Under the pieces are notes generated by a model. The model did no database searches. It was not told the origin of the DNA and saw nothing but the letters and a program-made list of their open reading frames with translations. Shown here piece after piece: positions 34,423 to 43,265 of a stretch of DNA of 64,000 nucleotides (within the stretch, counting starts at the first letter, position 1; each line of letters opens with the position of its first letter). The translations under genes and the position numbers were made by a program. The DNA is from UBA1426 sp052034085 (GTDB lineage: Bacteria; Bacillota; Clostridia; Peptostreptococcales; Anaerovoracaceae): positions 1 to 64,000 of the forward strand of contig JBPOJA010000006.1 of the NCBI GenBank assembly GCA_052034085.1. The letters run 5' to 3'.

Positions 34423-35069
34423 AGCCCTTAAACAAGTATATGGATCATACTCTGCTTAAAGCAGATGCCACGGACGAAGATATAAAAAAGCTTTGCAGGG
34501 AAGCTCTGGATTATGGGTTTTACGCAGTTTGCGTCAACTCATGCCATGTGCCTCTGGTCAGCCGCCTGCTTGCGGGCAGCGATGTTAAAATAGCTGCTGT
34601 GGTGGATTTTCCTCTGGGAGCTGCCATCACCGATTCCAAAGCCTGCGAAACCGAAATGGCGGTAAGCCTGGGCGCAGATGAAATCGACATGGTCATAAAT
34701 ATCGGAGCTCTTAAGGAAAAGCGATATGATTTTGTGCGGGATGATATAGAGGCGGTTGTTAAGGTTGCAGCCAAAAAGGGTGCCATAGTCAAGGTTATAC
34801 TTGAAACCTGCCTGCTTACAGACGAAGAAATAGTAACTGCCTGCCAGCTGGCAAAAGATGCCGGTGCGGCTTTTGTAAAAACCTCCACCGGGTTTTCAAC
34901 TGCCGGAGCCACTGTTCACCATGTCAGGCTCATGAAGGATACGGTTGGCGATGCAATGCAGGTCAAGGCTTCCGGCGGAATCAGGGATAAGGCTGCGGCC
35001 CTGGCTATGATAGAGGCCGGAGCCGACCGCATAGGAGCTTCTGCATCCGTGGAAATATGCAGGGATTAG
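34419..35069 (+). CDS. deoC: Deoxyribose-phosphate aldolase
   Basis: Splits 2-deoxyribose 5-phosphate into acetaldehyde and glyceraldehyde 3-phosphate. The 216 residues (TIM barrel) carry the Schiff-base Lys154 in FVKTSTGF and the helper Lys183 in VKASGGIR. The DHTLLKADATDEDI opening and the DEIDMVINIGALK segment are typical. It is coupled to pduL by a four-base overlap and closes the operon before a terminator. Confidence 0.96.
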   Translation: MKPLNKYMDHTLLKADATDEDIKKLCREALDYGFYAVCVNSCHVPLVSRLLAGSDVKIAAVVDFPLGAAITDSKACETEMAVSLGADEIDMVINIGALKEKRYDFVRDDIEAVVKVAAKKGAIVKVILETCLLTDEEIVTACQLAKDAGAAFVKTSTGFSTAGATVHHVRLMKDTVGDAMQVKASGGIRDKAAALAMIEAGADRIGASASVEICRD

Positions 35070-35090
35070 GATTTTGAGGAATTTATATGA

Positions 35091-35123
35091 GGCCCCGACA
35101 AACCTGTCAGGGCCCCATTTTTT
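35091..35123 (+). terminator. Terminator after deoC
   Basis: GGCCC and GACA pair with TGTC and GGGCC around loop AACC, with a C-A mismatch between the two parts of the stem, followed by seven T residues. It also separates deoC from the opposing lgt. Confidence 0.8.
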
Positions 35124-35887
35124 TAATAAAATATTTTATCTTTACGTTTTGGGCTGACATAGCGGTATACAATAAGTGCAGCAAATATTATGAATACAAT
35201 CCCGCTGACAAGCTGAGCCACCCGCATGGGCCCAAGCATGAGACTGTCAGTTCTCAGCTGTTCAACGAAGAACCGCTCAAGGGAATAAAGCATGCCGTAA
35301 AACAGGAAGGTTTGCCCCTGATATTTCCTGTGATTGTCGATATAGGAAAGCAGGAAAAAAAGCATGAAGCACCACAGGGATTCATAAAGGAAGGTCGGGT
35401 GAACTGTCTCGCCGTTGACCAGGATAGCCCAGGGCAAATCGGTAGGCCCGCCGTGAGCTTCCATATTGAAAAAATTCCCCCATCTTCCTATGCTCTGGGC
35501 AAGTGCAATCGGTGGAGCCATCAAATCCAGCAGGTTGGCCGGCGATATATTCCAGAGATGACAGAGTATGGCCGCCGTCAGAAGACCGAAAATAAGGCCT
35601 CCGTGTATGGCCAGGCCTCCCAGCCTGAGATTAATTATTTTGAAGAAATCACCTTTGTAATACTGCCAGTTAAAAGCCACATAATATAGTCTGGAGCCGA
35701 TGACACCCATGGGCAGGGAAACCAGAACCAGGTCTATGACTCTGTCGCTGTGTATTTTATGTTTCGGGGCTCTCAGATAAGCAACTATCACAGCCAGCAG
35801 TATGCCGGTTGCCAGGCATATGCCGTACCATCGAACTTCCAGCCCTAAAATTGTAAAAGCCACGGGGTTTGGTTGGAAATGAAACAT
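35123..35887 (-). CDS. lgt: Prolipoprotein diacylglyceryl transferase
   Basis: Moves a diacylglyceryl group from phosphatidylglycerol to the lipobox cysteine of prolipoproteins in the membrane. The 254 residues form about seven membrane helices. The essential HGG is in GLAIHGGLIFG, and the signature is IGRWGNFFNMEAHGGPTD. HPTFLYESLW follows, as in the family. GGAACAGGAAG lies upstream of the ATG on this strand. The gene is convergent with deoC and divergent from the NYN gene. Confidence 0.94.
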   Translation of the reverse strand: MFHFQPNPVAFTILGLEVRWYGICLATGILLAVIVAYLRAPKHKIHSDRVIDLVLVSLPMGVIGSRLYYVAFNWQYYKGDFFKIINLRLGGLAIHGGLIFGLLTAAILCHLWNISPANLLDLMAPPIALAQSIGRWGNFFNMEAHGGPTDLPWAILVNGETVHPTFLYESLWCFMLFFLLSYIDNHRKYQGQTFLFYGMLYSLERFFVEQLRTDSLMLGPMRVAQLVSGIVFIIFAALIVYRYVSPKRKDKIFY

Positions 35888-35931
35888 AATGCTCTTCCTG
35901 TTCCTTCACTTTTTCATTACTTGGAAAATAA

Positions 35932-35960
35932 ATTATACATCAGTGACTCACGTAACGCAA
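35932..35960 (-). promoter_or_regulatory. Promoter for lgt
   Basis: On the minus strand TTGCGT (35960-35955), 17 bases, then TATAAT (35937-35932). Confidence 0.65.
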
Positions 35961-35998
35961 CGGAATTGAAAGTAAATGCTGTTGACTGAAGGCCACTG

Positions 35999-36007
35999 TG
36001 CTATAAT
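35999..36007 (+). promoter_or_regulatory. Extended -10 promoter for the NYN gene
   Basis: TGCTATAAT is a full extended -10. TTGACT lies at 35982-35987 but only 14 bases away, too near for a standard -35. The same nine bases occur before ftsZ. Confidence 0.55.
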
Positions 36008-36029
36008 AAAAATAAAAAAGGAGCTTGAG

Positions 36030-36842
36030 ATGGCAGGAGAAAAGAGATTTGCCGTACTGATAGATGCCGATAATATTTCGGACAAATATATTAAGTTTAT
36101 TCTCGATGAGGTTTCCAGTGACGGGGTGGCAACCTATAAGAGGATTTACGGTGACTGGACCAGGCCGGCTCTGGGAAACTGGAAAAGCATATTGCTGGAA
36201 TATTCCATAACACCCATACAGCAGTATGGCTACACTTCCGGGAAAAATGCAACGGATGCGGCTATGATTATTGATGCCATGGATATTCTGTATTCTGGCA
36301 ATGTAGACGGATTTTATCTGGTGACCAGCGACAGCGATTTCACCAGACTTGCTTCACGGCTGAGGGAATCCGGCATGACTGTCGTGGGTATGGGTGAGAG
36401 GAAAACGCCAAAGGCCTTCATAGTGGCCTGCAATAAATTCAAGTATCTTGATATTCTGGTCAAAGAGGACACGGAAGAAAAAGAAGACAAGAAGGATGGC
36501 ATCAAGGAAAGGCTGATAAAATCCAAAGCTGAGGAAATACGTAAAGACAAAATTGTAATAGGCTTGCCTGAAGGCTTTGAAGACGAAGAACCCGAGCCGG
36601 AAATGACCACTTTTGAAACTATAAAAGATGCGGTCATGACTATTATCAGAGAAAATTCCGACGAGGACGACTGGGTGTTCATCGGAGACATAGGAAATAT
36701 GTTGCTTAAAAGATATCCTGACTTTGACGTACGAAATTTTGGCTTTAAAAAACTTACCCCCCTGATCAGATCTATAGAGAACGTGGAAATAAAGACAGTC
36801 AAGCATGGTAACAGCATGCTGGTATATGTAAAAGAAAAATAA
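36030..36842 (+). CDS. NYN nuclease-like protein with OST-HTH (LOTUS) domain
   Basis: A 270-residue two-domain protein. The N-terminal NYN domain (PIN-like fold, about 5-145) shows VLIDADNIS, the central DAAMIIDAM, and VTSDSDFTRLA, which supply the acidic metal site. An acidic and lysine-rich linker follows. The C-terminal 75 residues (IKDAVMTIIREN to the end) match the OST-HTH/LOTUS RNA-binding type. The family is thought to act on RNA, but no substrate is known here. ATG 36030 is chosen because AAGGAG precedes it and the promoter -10 lies at 36002. Confidence 0.85.
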   Translation: MAGEKRFAVLIDADNISDKYIKFILDEVSSDGVATYKRIYGDWTRPALGNWKSILLEYSITPIQQYGYTSGKNATDAAMIIDAMDILYSGNVDGFYLVTSDSDFTRLASRLRESGMTVVGMGERKTPKAFIVACNKFKYLDILVKEDTEEKEDKKDGIKERLIKSKAEEIRKDKIVIGLPEGFEDEEPEPEMTTFETIKDAVMTIIRENSDEDDWVFIGDIGNMLLKRYPDFDVRNFGFKKLTPLIRSIENVEIKTVKHGNSMLVYVKEK

Positions 36843-36933
36843 GTGCAGGCACAAATACTAGTGGCATTATATAATATAAATACAAAATATAGTTGATGCC
36901 GTGTAAATTGTCTGACAAATCATGAAAAAATAT

Positions 36934-36963
36934 AAAAATATGGGCGAAATCGCCCATATTTTT
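36934..36963. terminator. Bidirectional-type terminator before mraZ
   Basis: A perfect 13-bp stem, A-rich then ATATGGGCG pairing with CGCCCATAT, with T-runs on both sides and loop AAAT. It isolates the division cluster from the NYN gene. Confidence 0.85.
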
Positions 36964-36974
36964 AATTGATATTG

Positions 36975-37003
36975 TTGAATTGTGGAGGAAAGTGGAGTAT
37001 AGT
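36975..37003 (+). promoter_or_regulatory. Promoter of the mraZ division cluster
   Basis: TTGAAT (36975-36980), a 17-base spacer and TATAGT (36998-37003). Confidence 0.6.
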
Positions 37004-37005
37004 GG
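36982..37005 (+). promoter_or_regulatory. Probable MraZ operator: three GTGG repeats
   Basis: GTGG occurs at 36982, 36992 and 37002, one helical turn apart, across the promoter spacer and -10. MraZ is known to bind short direct repeats of this spacing ahead of its own gene and repress it. The exact repeat sequence differs between groups of bacteria, so this assignment rests on position and spacing. Confidence 0.6.
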
Positions 37006-37034
37006 TGGTACATTCAGGCAGAGGGAGAGAAGTT

Positions 37035-37463
37035 ATGTTCATCGGAGAGTACCAGCACTCCATAGATGCCAAGGGCAGAATAATTGTTCCTTCAAAATTC
37101 AGAGATGAGTTGGGAACAAAATTTATTCTGACCAGGGGTCTTGACAACTGCCTTTTTATTTTCCCTCAGGAAGAGTGGAAGAAGTTTGAGGAAAAACTTC
37201 TGAGCCTTCCGGTAGCCAGCAAGGATGCCAGGGCCTTCGTGCGCTATTTCTTTTCCAGCGCAGTCGAAGGAGAAATCGATAAACAGGGCAGGCTGAACAT
37301 TCCTCAAAATCTGAAAGAACATGCCAGGATCGAACGTGAAGTAGTGACCATAGGTGTTATGAGCAGGGTTGAAATCTGGAGCAGACAGGAATGGGAGAAC
37401 TACGGCAGTGAGAATCTTGGCTACGATGAAATCGCGGAGAAAATGGCTGACCTGGGAATCTGA
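37035..37463 (+). CDS. mraZ: Transcriptional regulator MraZ
   Basis: DNA-binding regulator of the division and cell-wall cluster, forming rings of AbrB-like double domains. The 142 residues hold two copies of the motif: SIDAKGRIIVPSKFRDEL near residue 10 and EIDKQGRLNIPQNLKEHA near 83. ATG 37035 follows GAGGGAGAG; the longer frame from 36966 would run through the promoter. It is the first gene of the cluster and probably controls it. Confidence 0.95.
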   Translation: MFIGEYQHSIDAKGRIIVPSKFRDELGTKFILTRGLDNCLFIFPQEEWKKFEEKLLSLPVASKDARAFVRYFFSSAVEGEIDKQGRLNIPQNLKEHARIEREVVTIGVMSRVEIWSRQEWENYGSENLGYDEIAEKMADLGI

Positions 37464-37483
37464 TACGGACAAGGAGAATTCCC

Positions 37484-38419
37484 ATGGAATTTGATCACAC
37501 ATCAGTTCTCCTTGGAGAGGTCATAGAATATTTACAGATTAAACCGGAAGGAACCTATGTTGACGGAACCCTGGGCGGCGGAGGCCACGGCAGGGAAATA
37601 TGTTCCAGGCTCAGTCAAAGAGGGACTTTCATAGGAATCGACAGAGACAAAGAAGCCCTGGCCGCAGCGGAAAAGAATCTGGAAAGCTGCAACTGCAGAA
37701 AAATCCTGGTTCACGAGAACTTTGAAAACATTGAAAAAATACTTGAAAGAGAGAATGTTCCCGGCATAGACGGAGCAGTCCTGGATCTGGGAGTATCATC
37801 CTATCAGCTGGATAAAGCGGAGAGAGGATTTTCTTACATGAATCCCGGAAGGCTGGACATGCGAATGAACGAGGATGATTCCCTTAAGGCGTATGAAATT
37901 GTAAACTTCTGGACCGGGAAAGAGCTGGAAGACATAATCCGCAGATATGGGGAGGAAAGATGGGCAAGAAGGATTGCAGAATTTATCACTGAAGCCCGGA
38001 AAAAAGGCCCGGTCGAAACCACCGGGGAGCTGGTGGATATCATAAAGAAAGCCATACCGGCAGGAGCCAGAAGAGACGGGCCACACCCGGCCAAGAGAAC
38101 ATTCCAGGCCATAAGGATAGCCGTAAATGACGAGCTTGGCCAGCTGGAGAGGTCCATTGAAAAATTCATAGATGCTTTAAATCCGGGAGGGAGGCTTTGC
38201 GTAATAAGTTTCCATTCCCTGGAGGACAGGATAATAAAAGAGGCATATAACAGGCGGTTAAATCCCTGTACATGCCCCAAGGAAATACCGGTATGCATCT
38301 GCGGAAAGACGGCGGATGTCAGGAAAGTCGTAGGAAAGCCGATTCTGCCCACTGCGGAAGAAATCGAAAAAAACCACAGGGCCAGAAGTGCAAAACTGAG
38401 AATTATAGAAAAGAGGTGA
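37484..38419 (+). CDS. rsmH: 16S rRNA (cytosine-1402-N4)-methyltransferase
   Basis: Methylates N4 of C1402 in 16S rRNA. The 311 residues begin HTSVLLGEVIEYL and contain the SAM site YVDGTLGGGGHGREI, DGAVLDLGVSSYQLD, and near the C-terminus RLCVISFHSLEDRIIK. Length and position after mraZ are standard. Confidence 0.97.
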   Translation: MEFDHTSVLLGEVIEYLQIKPEGTYVDGTLGGGGHGREICSRLSQRGTFIGIDRDKEALAAAEKNLESCNCRKILVHENFENIEKILERENVPGIDGAVLDLGVSSYQLDKAERGFSYMNPGRLDMRMNEDDSLKAYEIVNFWTGKELEDIIRRYGEERWARRIAEFITEARKKGPVETTGELVDIIKKAIPAGARRDGPHPAKRTFQAIRIAVNDELGQLERSIEKFIDALNPGGRLCVISFHSLEDRIIKEAYNRRLNPCTCPKEIPVCICGKTADVRKVVGKPILPTAEEIEKNHRARSAKLRIIEKR

Positions 38420-38425
38420 GGGAAG

Positions 38426-38878
38426 ATGATGGCGGCGGAACAATGGTGCGAATATCAGAAATGCTACAATAAATATGGTCCCGGCCTGAAACCGGATCTT
38501 CCCAGGCAGGAAAGACGCAGAACGACGGCGGAAGAAGTTACCGTCAATCTGAAAGACAGGGCACGCCTCTTGCTTCTGCTTGTGATTCTCGGAGCCCTGG
38601 GTGTCGGTCTTATAATTACAGCAGCTTATTCGACACAGGTAAAGCTGGAGACGAATTCCATCATTGCACAGACAAAGGCCATGCAGGGTGAAATAGATAA
38701 CCTGAATCTGGAAATCAAGAAATCCGGAAACATATCATATATTGAAGAGATTGCCGTCAATGAGCTGGGGATGGTATATCCTGAGTTCAGCCAGATTGCC
38801 TTCATAGATGTCAATGGAGGAGACAGTCCGGAGTTTGCGGCAGTTCTTCGCCAGATGGCATTTAAAGATGGAAAGTAG
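38426..38878 (+). CDS. ftsL: FtsL-like division protein
   Basis: A 150-residue bitopic protein: a cytoplasmic part of about 50 residues, one membrane helix (ARLLLLLVILGALGVGLIIT) and an outer coiled coil (TNSIIAQTKAMQGEIDNLNL). Sequence identity in this family is low; the call rests on topology and position between rsmH and the PBP gene. FtsL acts with DivIC, FtsQ and FtsW at the septum. GAGGTGAGG precedes two neighbouring ATGs (38426 and 38429). Confidence 0.82.
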   Translation: MMAAEQWCEYQKCYNKYGPGLKPDLPRQERRRTTAEEVTVNLKDRARLLLLLVILGALGVGLIITAAYSTQVKLETNSIIAQTKAMQGEIDNLNLEIKKSGNISYIEEIAVNELGMVYPEFSQIAFIDVNGGDSPEFAAVLRQMAFKDGK

Positions 38879-40862
38879 GATACTAAGAAGCAAAAAACGC
38901 GTCATAGCATTATTTTTCATTTTTTGCCTCTTTTTAGCGGCTCTTGTATTGCGGTTGGGCTGGATTCAGATAGTAATGGGTGACCATTACGGGAGACTGG
39001 CTCTGGAGCAGCAGACCACAGATATTGAAATCCCCGCAAAGCGAGGGATTATTTTTGATAGAAACGGAAAAGAAATGGCTGTCAGTGCCCTTACCCATAC
39101 CATATGGGTAAGGCCGGGAGATGTAGTTGCAGGCGCCAAGGATGAAGAAGCTTCAATCAGACAGCACAAGCTGGCAGCCAAATTGGCTGAAATACTGGAA
39201 ACTGACGAAGAAGAGATAATGTCCGTTCTCAGATCGGAAAGAACCCTGGTCAAAGTTGCCAAATATGTGGAAAAAGACAAGGCAAATTTAATCAGGGAAG
39301 CAAATCTTACAGGTATATCCATTCAGGAGGATGTGCGCAGATCCTATCCCCTGGGGGCATTTGCGGCCCATCTCATTGGAAGCACCACCGATGACAACAG
39401 GGGTTTATCGGGAATTGAACTCAAATATGAAAAATATCTTTCGGGAAAGCCCGGCAGGTGGATAAAGAATACCGACGTAGCCGGCGCAGATCTTTCCCAT
39501 GGCATCAGGAAGTATTTCCCTCCGGAAGACGGTTATTCAATAATGCTGACCATAGATGAGGTCATACAGCATTTCGTAGAGAAAAATATTGAAGCTGTTA
39601 TGGAGCGGACTAAAGCAAAGCGGGTTTTCTGCTTGATTATGGACCCCAAAACAGGAGATATAATAGCCATGGCTTCAACTCCCGATTTTGATCCCAATAA
39701 TCCCAGGGTCCCTCTGGATGAGGATGAGGCGGCAAAACTGGAATTGCTGAGCGATGACGAAAAAATAGCCTTCTGGAATGATATGTGGCGAAATCCCATG
39801 ATTAATGATACATATGAACCCGGCTCTACTTTCAAACTGATTACTACTTCCATGGTGCTTGAAGAGAGCGCTGTCAAACCAGGTGAGAAGTTCACATGTA
39901 AAGGAAGCATAAATATCGGCAACACAAAGCTTTCATGCTGGCGCACCGGCCATCCCCACGGGGCACAGACCCTTGTGGAGGCAGTACAAAATTCCTGCAA
40001 TCCGGTGTTTGTTCAGTTGTCTCAAAGGCTGGGAATCAACACATATTACAACTATCTCCGGCGCTTCGGCCTTATGGAAAAAACGGGGATTGACTTCCCC
40101 GGCGAAGGTAACAATATTATACAGAAAAAAGATTCAGCAGGGCCTGTGGGTCTGGCTACAATGGCATACGGGCAGGGTATAGCAGTTACACCCATCAGCC
40201 TTCTGACAGCAGTCTCCGCCCTGGGGAACGAGGGCATACTCATGGAACCTCGTCTGGTCAGAGGATTTGCAGACAGTGAGGGAAACCTGATTGAGGAGAT
40301 TCCTCCAAAAAAAATCAGGCAGGCAGTTTCCGCCCAGACAGCTAATGAAATGTGTCTCATTATGGAATCGGTAGTATCCGAAGGCGGCGGCGGAGCGGCA
40401 GCGGTTCAGGGCTACAGGATAGGTGGCAAAACCGGGACGGCGAATAAAGTTGTGGGCGGCGCCTACGTAAATGACACTTATTCGTCATTTATAGGGATGG
40501 TGCCCATGGACAATCCGCAGCTTGCTATACTCTTAGTGGTTGACTCACCCCAGGGTGTAAAATTCGGCAGCGTGACAGCGGCCCCCGGAGTAAAGGCTAT
40601 ACTTCAGGAAAGCTTAAAATATCTCAAGATGGAAACCAGTTATTCAGAAAAGGAACTGGAAGCCATGAAGAAAAAACAAGTGACTGTTCCCGATGTTACA
40701 GGTGAAAACTTCAGCGAAGGCATTGGCATACTGGCCGGGGCAGGCCTTTCATATAAAACCATGCCGGAAGGATACACCGAGGATTTCTCTATTGTTGACC
40801 AGTATCCCAAACCGGGAGAAAGGGTGGACAGAGGCAGCCAGATAATTTTATACAGCAGATAA
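38868..40862 (+). CDS. Septal penicillin-binding protein with PASTA domain
   Basis: Class B transpeptidase (FtsI/SpoVD type) that cross-links peptidoglycan at the septum. The 664 residues have an N-terminal membrane helix, the dimerisation domain (PAKRGIIFDRNG), and the transpeptidase motifs STFK from Ser320, SCN from Ser376 and KTG from Lys521. One PASTA domain ends the protein (TVPDVTGENFSEG onward). ATG 38868 is a choice by protein shape: it overlaps ftsL by 11 bases and has no clear ribosome binding site, so translation is probably coupled. I cannot tell FtsI from SpoVD by sequence alone. Confidence 0.93.
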   Translation: MESRILRSKKRVIALFFIFCLFLAALVLRLGWIQIVMGDHYGRLALEQQTTDIEIPAKRGIIFDRNGKEMAVSALTHTIWVRPGDVVAGAKDEEASIRQHKLAAKLAEILETDEEEIMSVLRSERTLVKVAKYVEKDKANLIREANLTGISIQEDVRRSYPLGAFAAHLIGSTTDDNRGLSGIELKYEKYLSGKPGRWIKNTDVAGADLSHGIRKYFPPEDGYSIMLTIDEVIQHFVEKNIEAVMERTKAKRVFCLIMDPKTGDIIAMASTPDFDPNNPRVPLDEDEAAKLELLSDDEKIAFWNDMWRNPMINDTYEPGSTFKLITTSMVLEESAVKPGEKFTCKGSINIGNTKLSCWRTGHPHGAQTLVEAVQNSCNPVFVQLSQRLGINTYYNYLRRFGLMEKTGIDFPGEGNNIIQKKDSAGPVGLATMAYGQGIAVTPISLLTAVSALGNEGILMEPRLVRGFADSEGNLIEEIPPKKIRQAVSAQTANEMCLIMESVVSEGGGGAAAVQGYRIGGKTGTANKVVGGAYVNDTYSSFIGMVPMDNPQLAILLVVDSPQGVKFGSVTAAPGVKAILQESLKYLKMETSYSEKELEAMKKKQVTVPDVTGENFSEGIGILAGAGLSYKTMPEGYTEDFSIVDQYPKPGERVDRGSQIILYSR

Positions 40863-40883
40863 AAAATAGCAGGAGAAAATCAA

Positions 40884-42260
40884 ATGGAAACTTTGACGGT
40901 AAAAGAAATAGCAAAAGCCTGTAAAGGCCGTCTGCTTCAGGGGGATTACAAAGCAGAGGTTAAGGGTGTGTTCACAGACTCCAGACTGGTCAATGCCGGT
41001 GGGGCTTTTTTTGCATTGAAGGGAGAGAGGGCAGACGGCCACGATTTTATAAGCCAGGCTGCCGAAAAAGGATGCAGCCTGGCAGTGATAGAGGATATTC
41101 CAGACAAACTGATTGAAAATCTTGCATATCTGGAGGTCAAAAGCACTGAGGATGCCCTGGGAGACCTGGCGCTTTATTATCTGGAAAAGTTCCCGGTTAA
41201 GAAAATCGGCGTAACCGGCAGCACCGGAAAAACCACCACCAAGGAGATGCTTTTCCTGATGCTGTCCAAAAAATATAAAACCCTGTGCAACGAAGGAAAT
41301 TACAATAATCTAATCGGTCTGCCCCTGACCGTGTTCAGGCTTGACGGCTCATATGAAGCAGCAGTGTTTGAAATGGGCATGGACAGGCTGGGAGAAATAC
41401 ACAGGATGGCAGAAATAGTCAAACCACATCTGGCTCTCGTGACCAACGTGGGCCTTTCACATTTATCCAAACTTGAAAACCGGGACAATATTTCAAAGGC
41501 GAAAGGTGAAATACGTGACTTCCTCATAGCCGGTGATGCCCTTATCATCAACGGTGACGACCAAATGATGAGATCCTGGGCCAGGGACGTCGATTATGAA
41601 ATCATAACGGTGGGTCAACAAAGTGATTCAGACGCTGTGGTTGAAGAAGTCTACTGCAGGGGGGAAGCAGGTGTAACATTCGCCTACAGCTACAGGGGAA
41701 GCAAGAATCTCATCAGTCTTTCGGTCCCCGGCATGCACAATGCCATGAACGCTGCCATGGCCCTTACGGCAGCCTTGAAACTGGGAGTGGATATTGAGCC
41801 TGCCCGGGAGGCCCTGGCTGAATACAAACCAAATGATATGAGGCTCAACATTATTGACTGCGGAGATTTCAAGCTGATAGATGACACCTATAATGCCAGC
41901 CCTGATTCCATGAAGGCGGCCATAGACGTGCTCACATCCATAGAGGGGAACAGGAAAATGGCTATTCTTGGAGACATGTTTGAACTGGGCAGGGACTCAG
42001 CCGCCTACCATAGGGAAATAGGTGACTATGCTTTTCAAAAAGGTCTGGATGTGGTACTATCAGTTGGTGAAAATGCCAGAGAAATTGCCGAAGCTTTTAA
42101 GGAAAAGTCCATGATGGCTGTGCATTTTCAAAGCAAGGAAATGCTTCTGAAAGTGCTGCAACAATGGGTAAGAAAAGGCGACATCATCCTGATTAAAGGA
42201 TCCAGGGGCATGGCCATGGAAGAAATCGTACAGGCCATCAAGGCAATGAAAATTGATTAG
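40884..42260 (+). CDS. murF: UDP-MurNAc-tripeptide--D-Ala-D-Ala ligase
   Basis: Adds D-Ala-D-Ala to the peptidoglycan precursor. The 458 residues show the ATP loop GVTGSTGKTTTKEML, the LCNEGNYNNLIGLPLT segment of MurF, and DDTYNASPDSMKAAIDVL in the C-terminal domain. GCAGGAG precedes the ATG. murE, its usual neighbour, is absent from the cluster. Confidence 0.96.
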   Translation: METLTVKEIAKACKGRLLQGDYKAEVKGVFTDSRLVNAGGAFFALKGERADGHDFISQAAEKGCSLAVIEDIPDKLIENLAYLEVKSTEDALGDLALYYLEKFPVKKIGVTGSTGKTTTKEMLFLMLSKKYKTLCNEGNYNNLIGLPLTVFRLDGSYEAAVFEMGMDRLGEIHRMAEIVKPHLALVTNVGLSHLSKLENRDNISKAKGEIRDFLIAGDALIINGDDQMMRSWARDVDYEIITVGQQSDSDAVVEEVYCRGEAGVTFAYSYRGSKNLISLSVPGMHNAMNAAMALTAALKLGVDIEPAREALAEYKPNDMRLNIIDCGDFKLIDDTYNASPDSMKAAIDVLTSIEGNRKMAILGDMFELGRDSAAYHREIGDYAFQKGLDVVLSVGENAREIAEAFKEKSMMAVHFQSKEMLLKVLQQWVRKGDIILIKGSRGMAMEEIVQAIKAMKID

Positions 42261-42271
42261 GAAACATTGAA

Positions 42272-43240
42272 ATGATGCTCTATGTGAAATTTGCCCTTGC
42301 CGCAGTCATAGCACTGATTATTACTCTTGTGGGCACGCCATTTTTTATTGATTTCGTAAAAAAGAAAAATGGCGGTCAGTCGATAAGAGAAGAAGGGCCC
42401 AAGTCCCATTATGAAAAGTCAGGCACCCCCACCATGGGAGGAATAGTCATGGCTTTTGCTGTTTTGACAGCCCTGATTGCCCTGGGCGGGGCGGGAAAGG
42501 ATTCCGTGATTATACTCGCTTCATTTTTGGGATTCGGTGCCCTGGGCTTTGCAGACGATTTTGTAAAAATCACAAGACAGCGCAATCTCGGGCTTACTGC
42601 CTGGCAAAAGATTTTGATTCAGCTTCTGATATCGGCTTTGCTGGTTATCTATAGATGGAAATTTACATCTTCAGGCGCAGCTCTGATTATTCCCTTTCTG
42701 AACAGAAGCCTGGATTTAGGTATTCTTTATGTGCCCTTTGCAATATTTGTTGTGGTGGCGATGGTAAACAGCGTTAATCTCACCGATGGTCTGGACGGAC
42801 TGGCTTCAGGGATTTCGGCGATTGTGGCTCTCTTTTTTGCTATTTCAGCCCTTGTATTGAAAGCATATGCCCCGGGCCTTTTTTCCGCAGCTATGGCTGG
42901 GGCATGTCTTGGGTTCTTAAAATACAACAGGTATCCGGCAAGGATATTTATGGGAGACACCGGTTCCATGGCTTTAGGCGGCGGACTGGCTGCTTCTGCC
43001 ATAATGATGAACATGGAGCTGTTTCTTCCCCTTGCAGGGGGTGTATTTGTGCTGGAGGCACTGTCCGTAATCCTTCAGGTGGCTTATTTCAAGCTTACAA
43101 AGGGAAAACGTCTGTTCAAAATGTCGCCCCTTCACCATCATTTTGAGTTGTCAGGATGGGAAGAAAAACAGGTTGTCACAGCTTTCTGGGAATTTACGCT
43201 ACTTTTGAGCGCCCTGGCATTTTTAGGCTTTCCCCGCTGA
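42272..43240 (+). CDS. mraY: Phospho-MurNAc-pentapeptide transferase
   Basis: Makes lipid I by moving phospho-MurNAc-pentapeptide to undecaprenyl phosphate. The 322 residues form ten membrane helices. Catalytic aspartates lie in GFADDFVKI and NLTDGLDGLASG, and the His-rich loop is SPLHHHFELSGW. The N-terminal GTPTMGGIVM motif is present. Two ATGs stand in line at 42272 and 42275. Confidence 0.97.
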   Translation: MMLYVKFALAAVIALIITLVGTPFFIDFVKKKNGGQSIREEGPKSHYEKSGTPTMGGIVMAFAVLTALIALGGAGKDSVIILASFLGFGALGFADDFVKITRQRNLGLTAWQKILIQLLISALLVIYRWKFTSSGAALIIPFLNRSLDLGILYVPFAIFVVVAMVNSVNLTDGLDGLASGISAIVALFFAISALVLKAYAPGLFSAAMAGACLGFLKYNRYPARIFMGDTGSMALGGGLAASAIMMNMELFLPLAGGVFVLEALSVILQVAYFKLTKGKRLFKMSPLHHHFELSGWEEKQVVTAFWEFTLLLSALAFLGFPR

Positions 43241-43265
43241 TATTCAGGCCAAAGGAGGACATAGC

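Noticed and set aside
35087..35689. Plus-strand open frame of 200 codons
   Set aside because: It lies on the opposite strand of lgt, which is a clear full-length family member; the plus-strand product matches nothing and has no ribosome binding site.
35982..36007. TTGACT and TATAAT as a standard promoter for the NYN gene
   Set aside because: The spacer is only 14 bases. The extended -10 alone is the better explanation.
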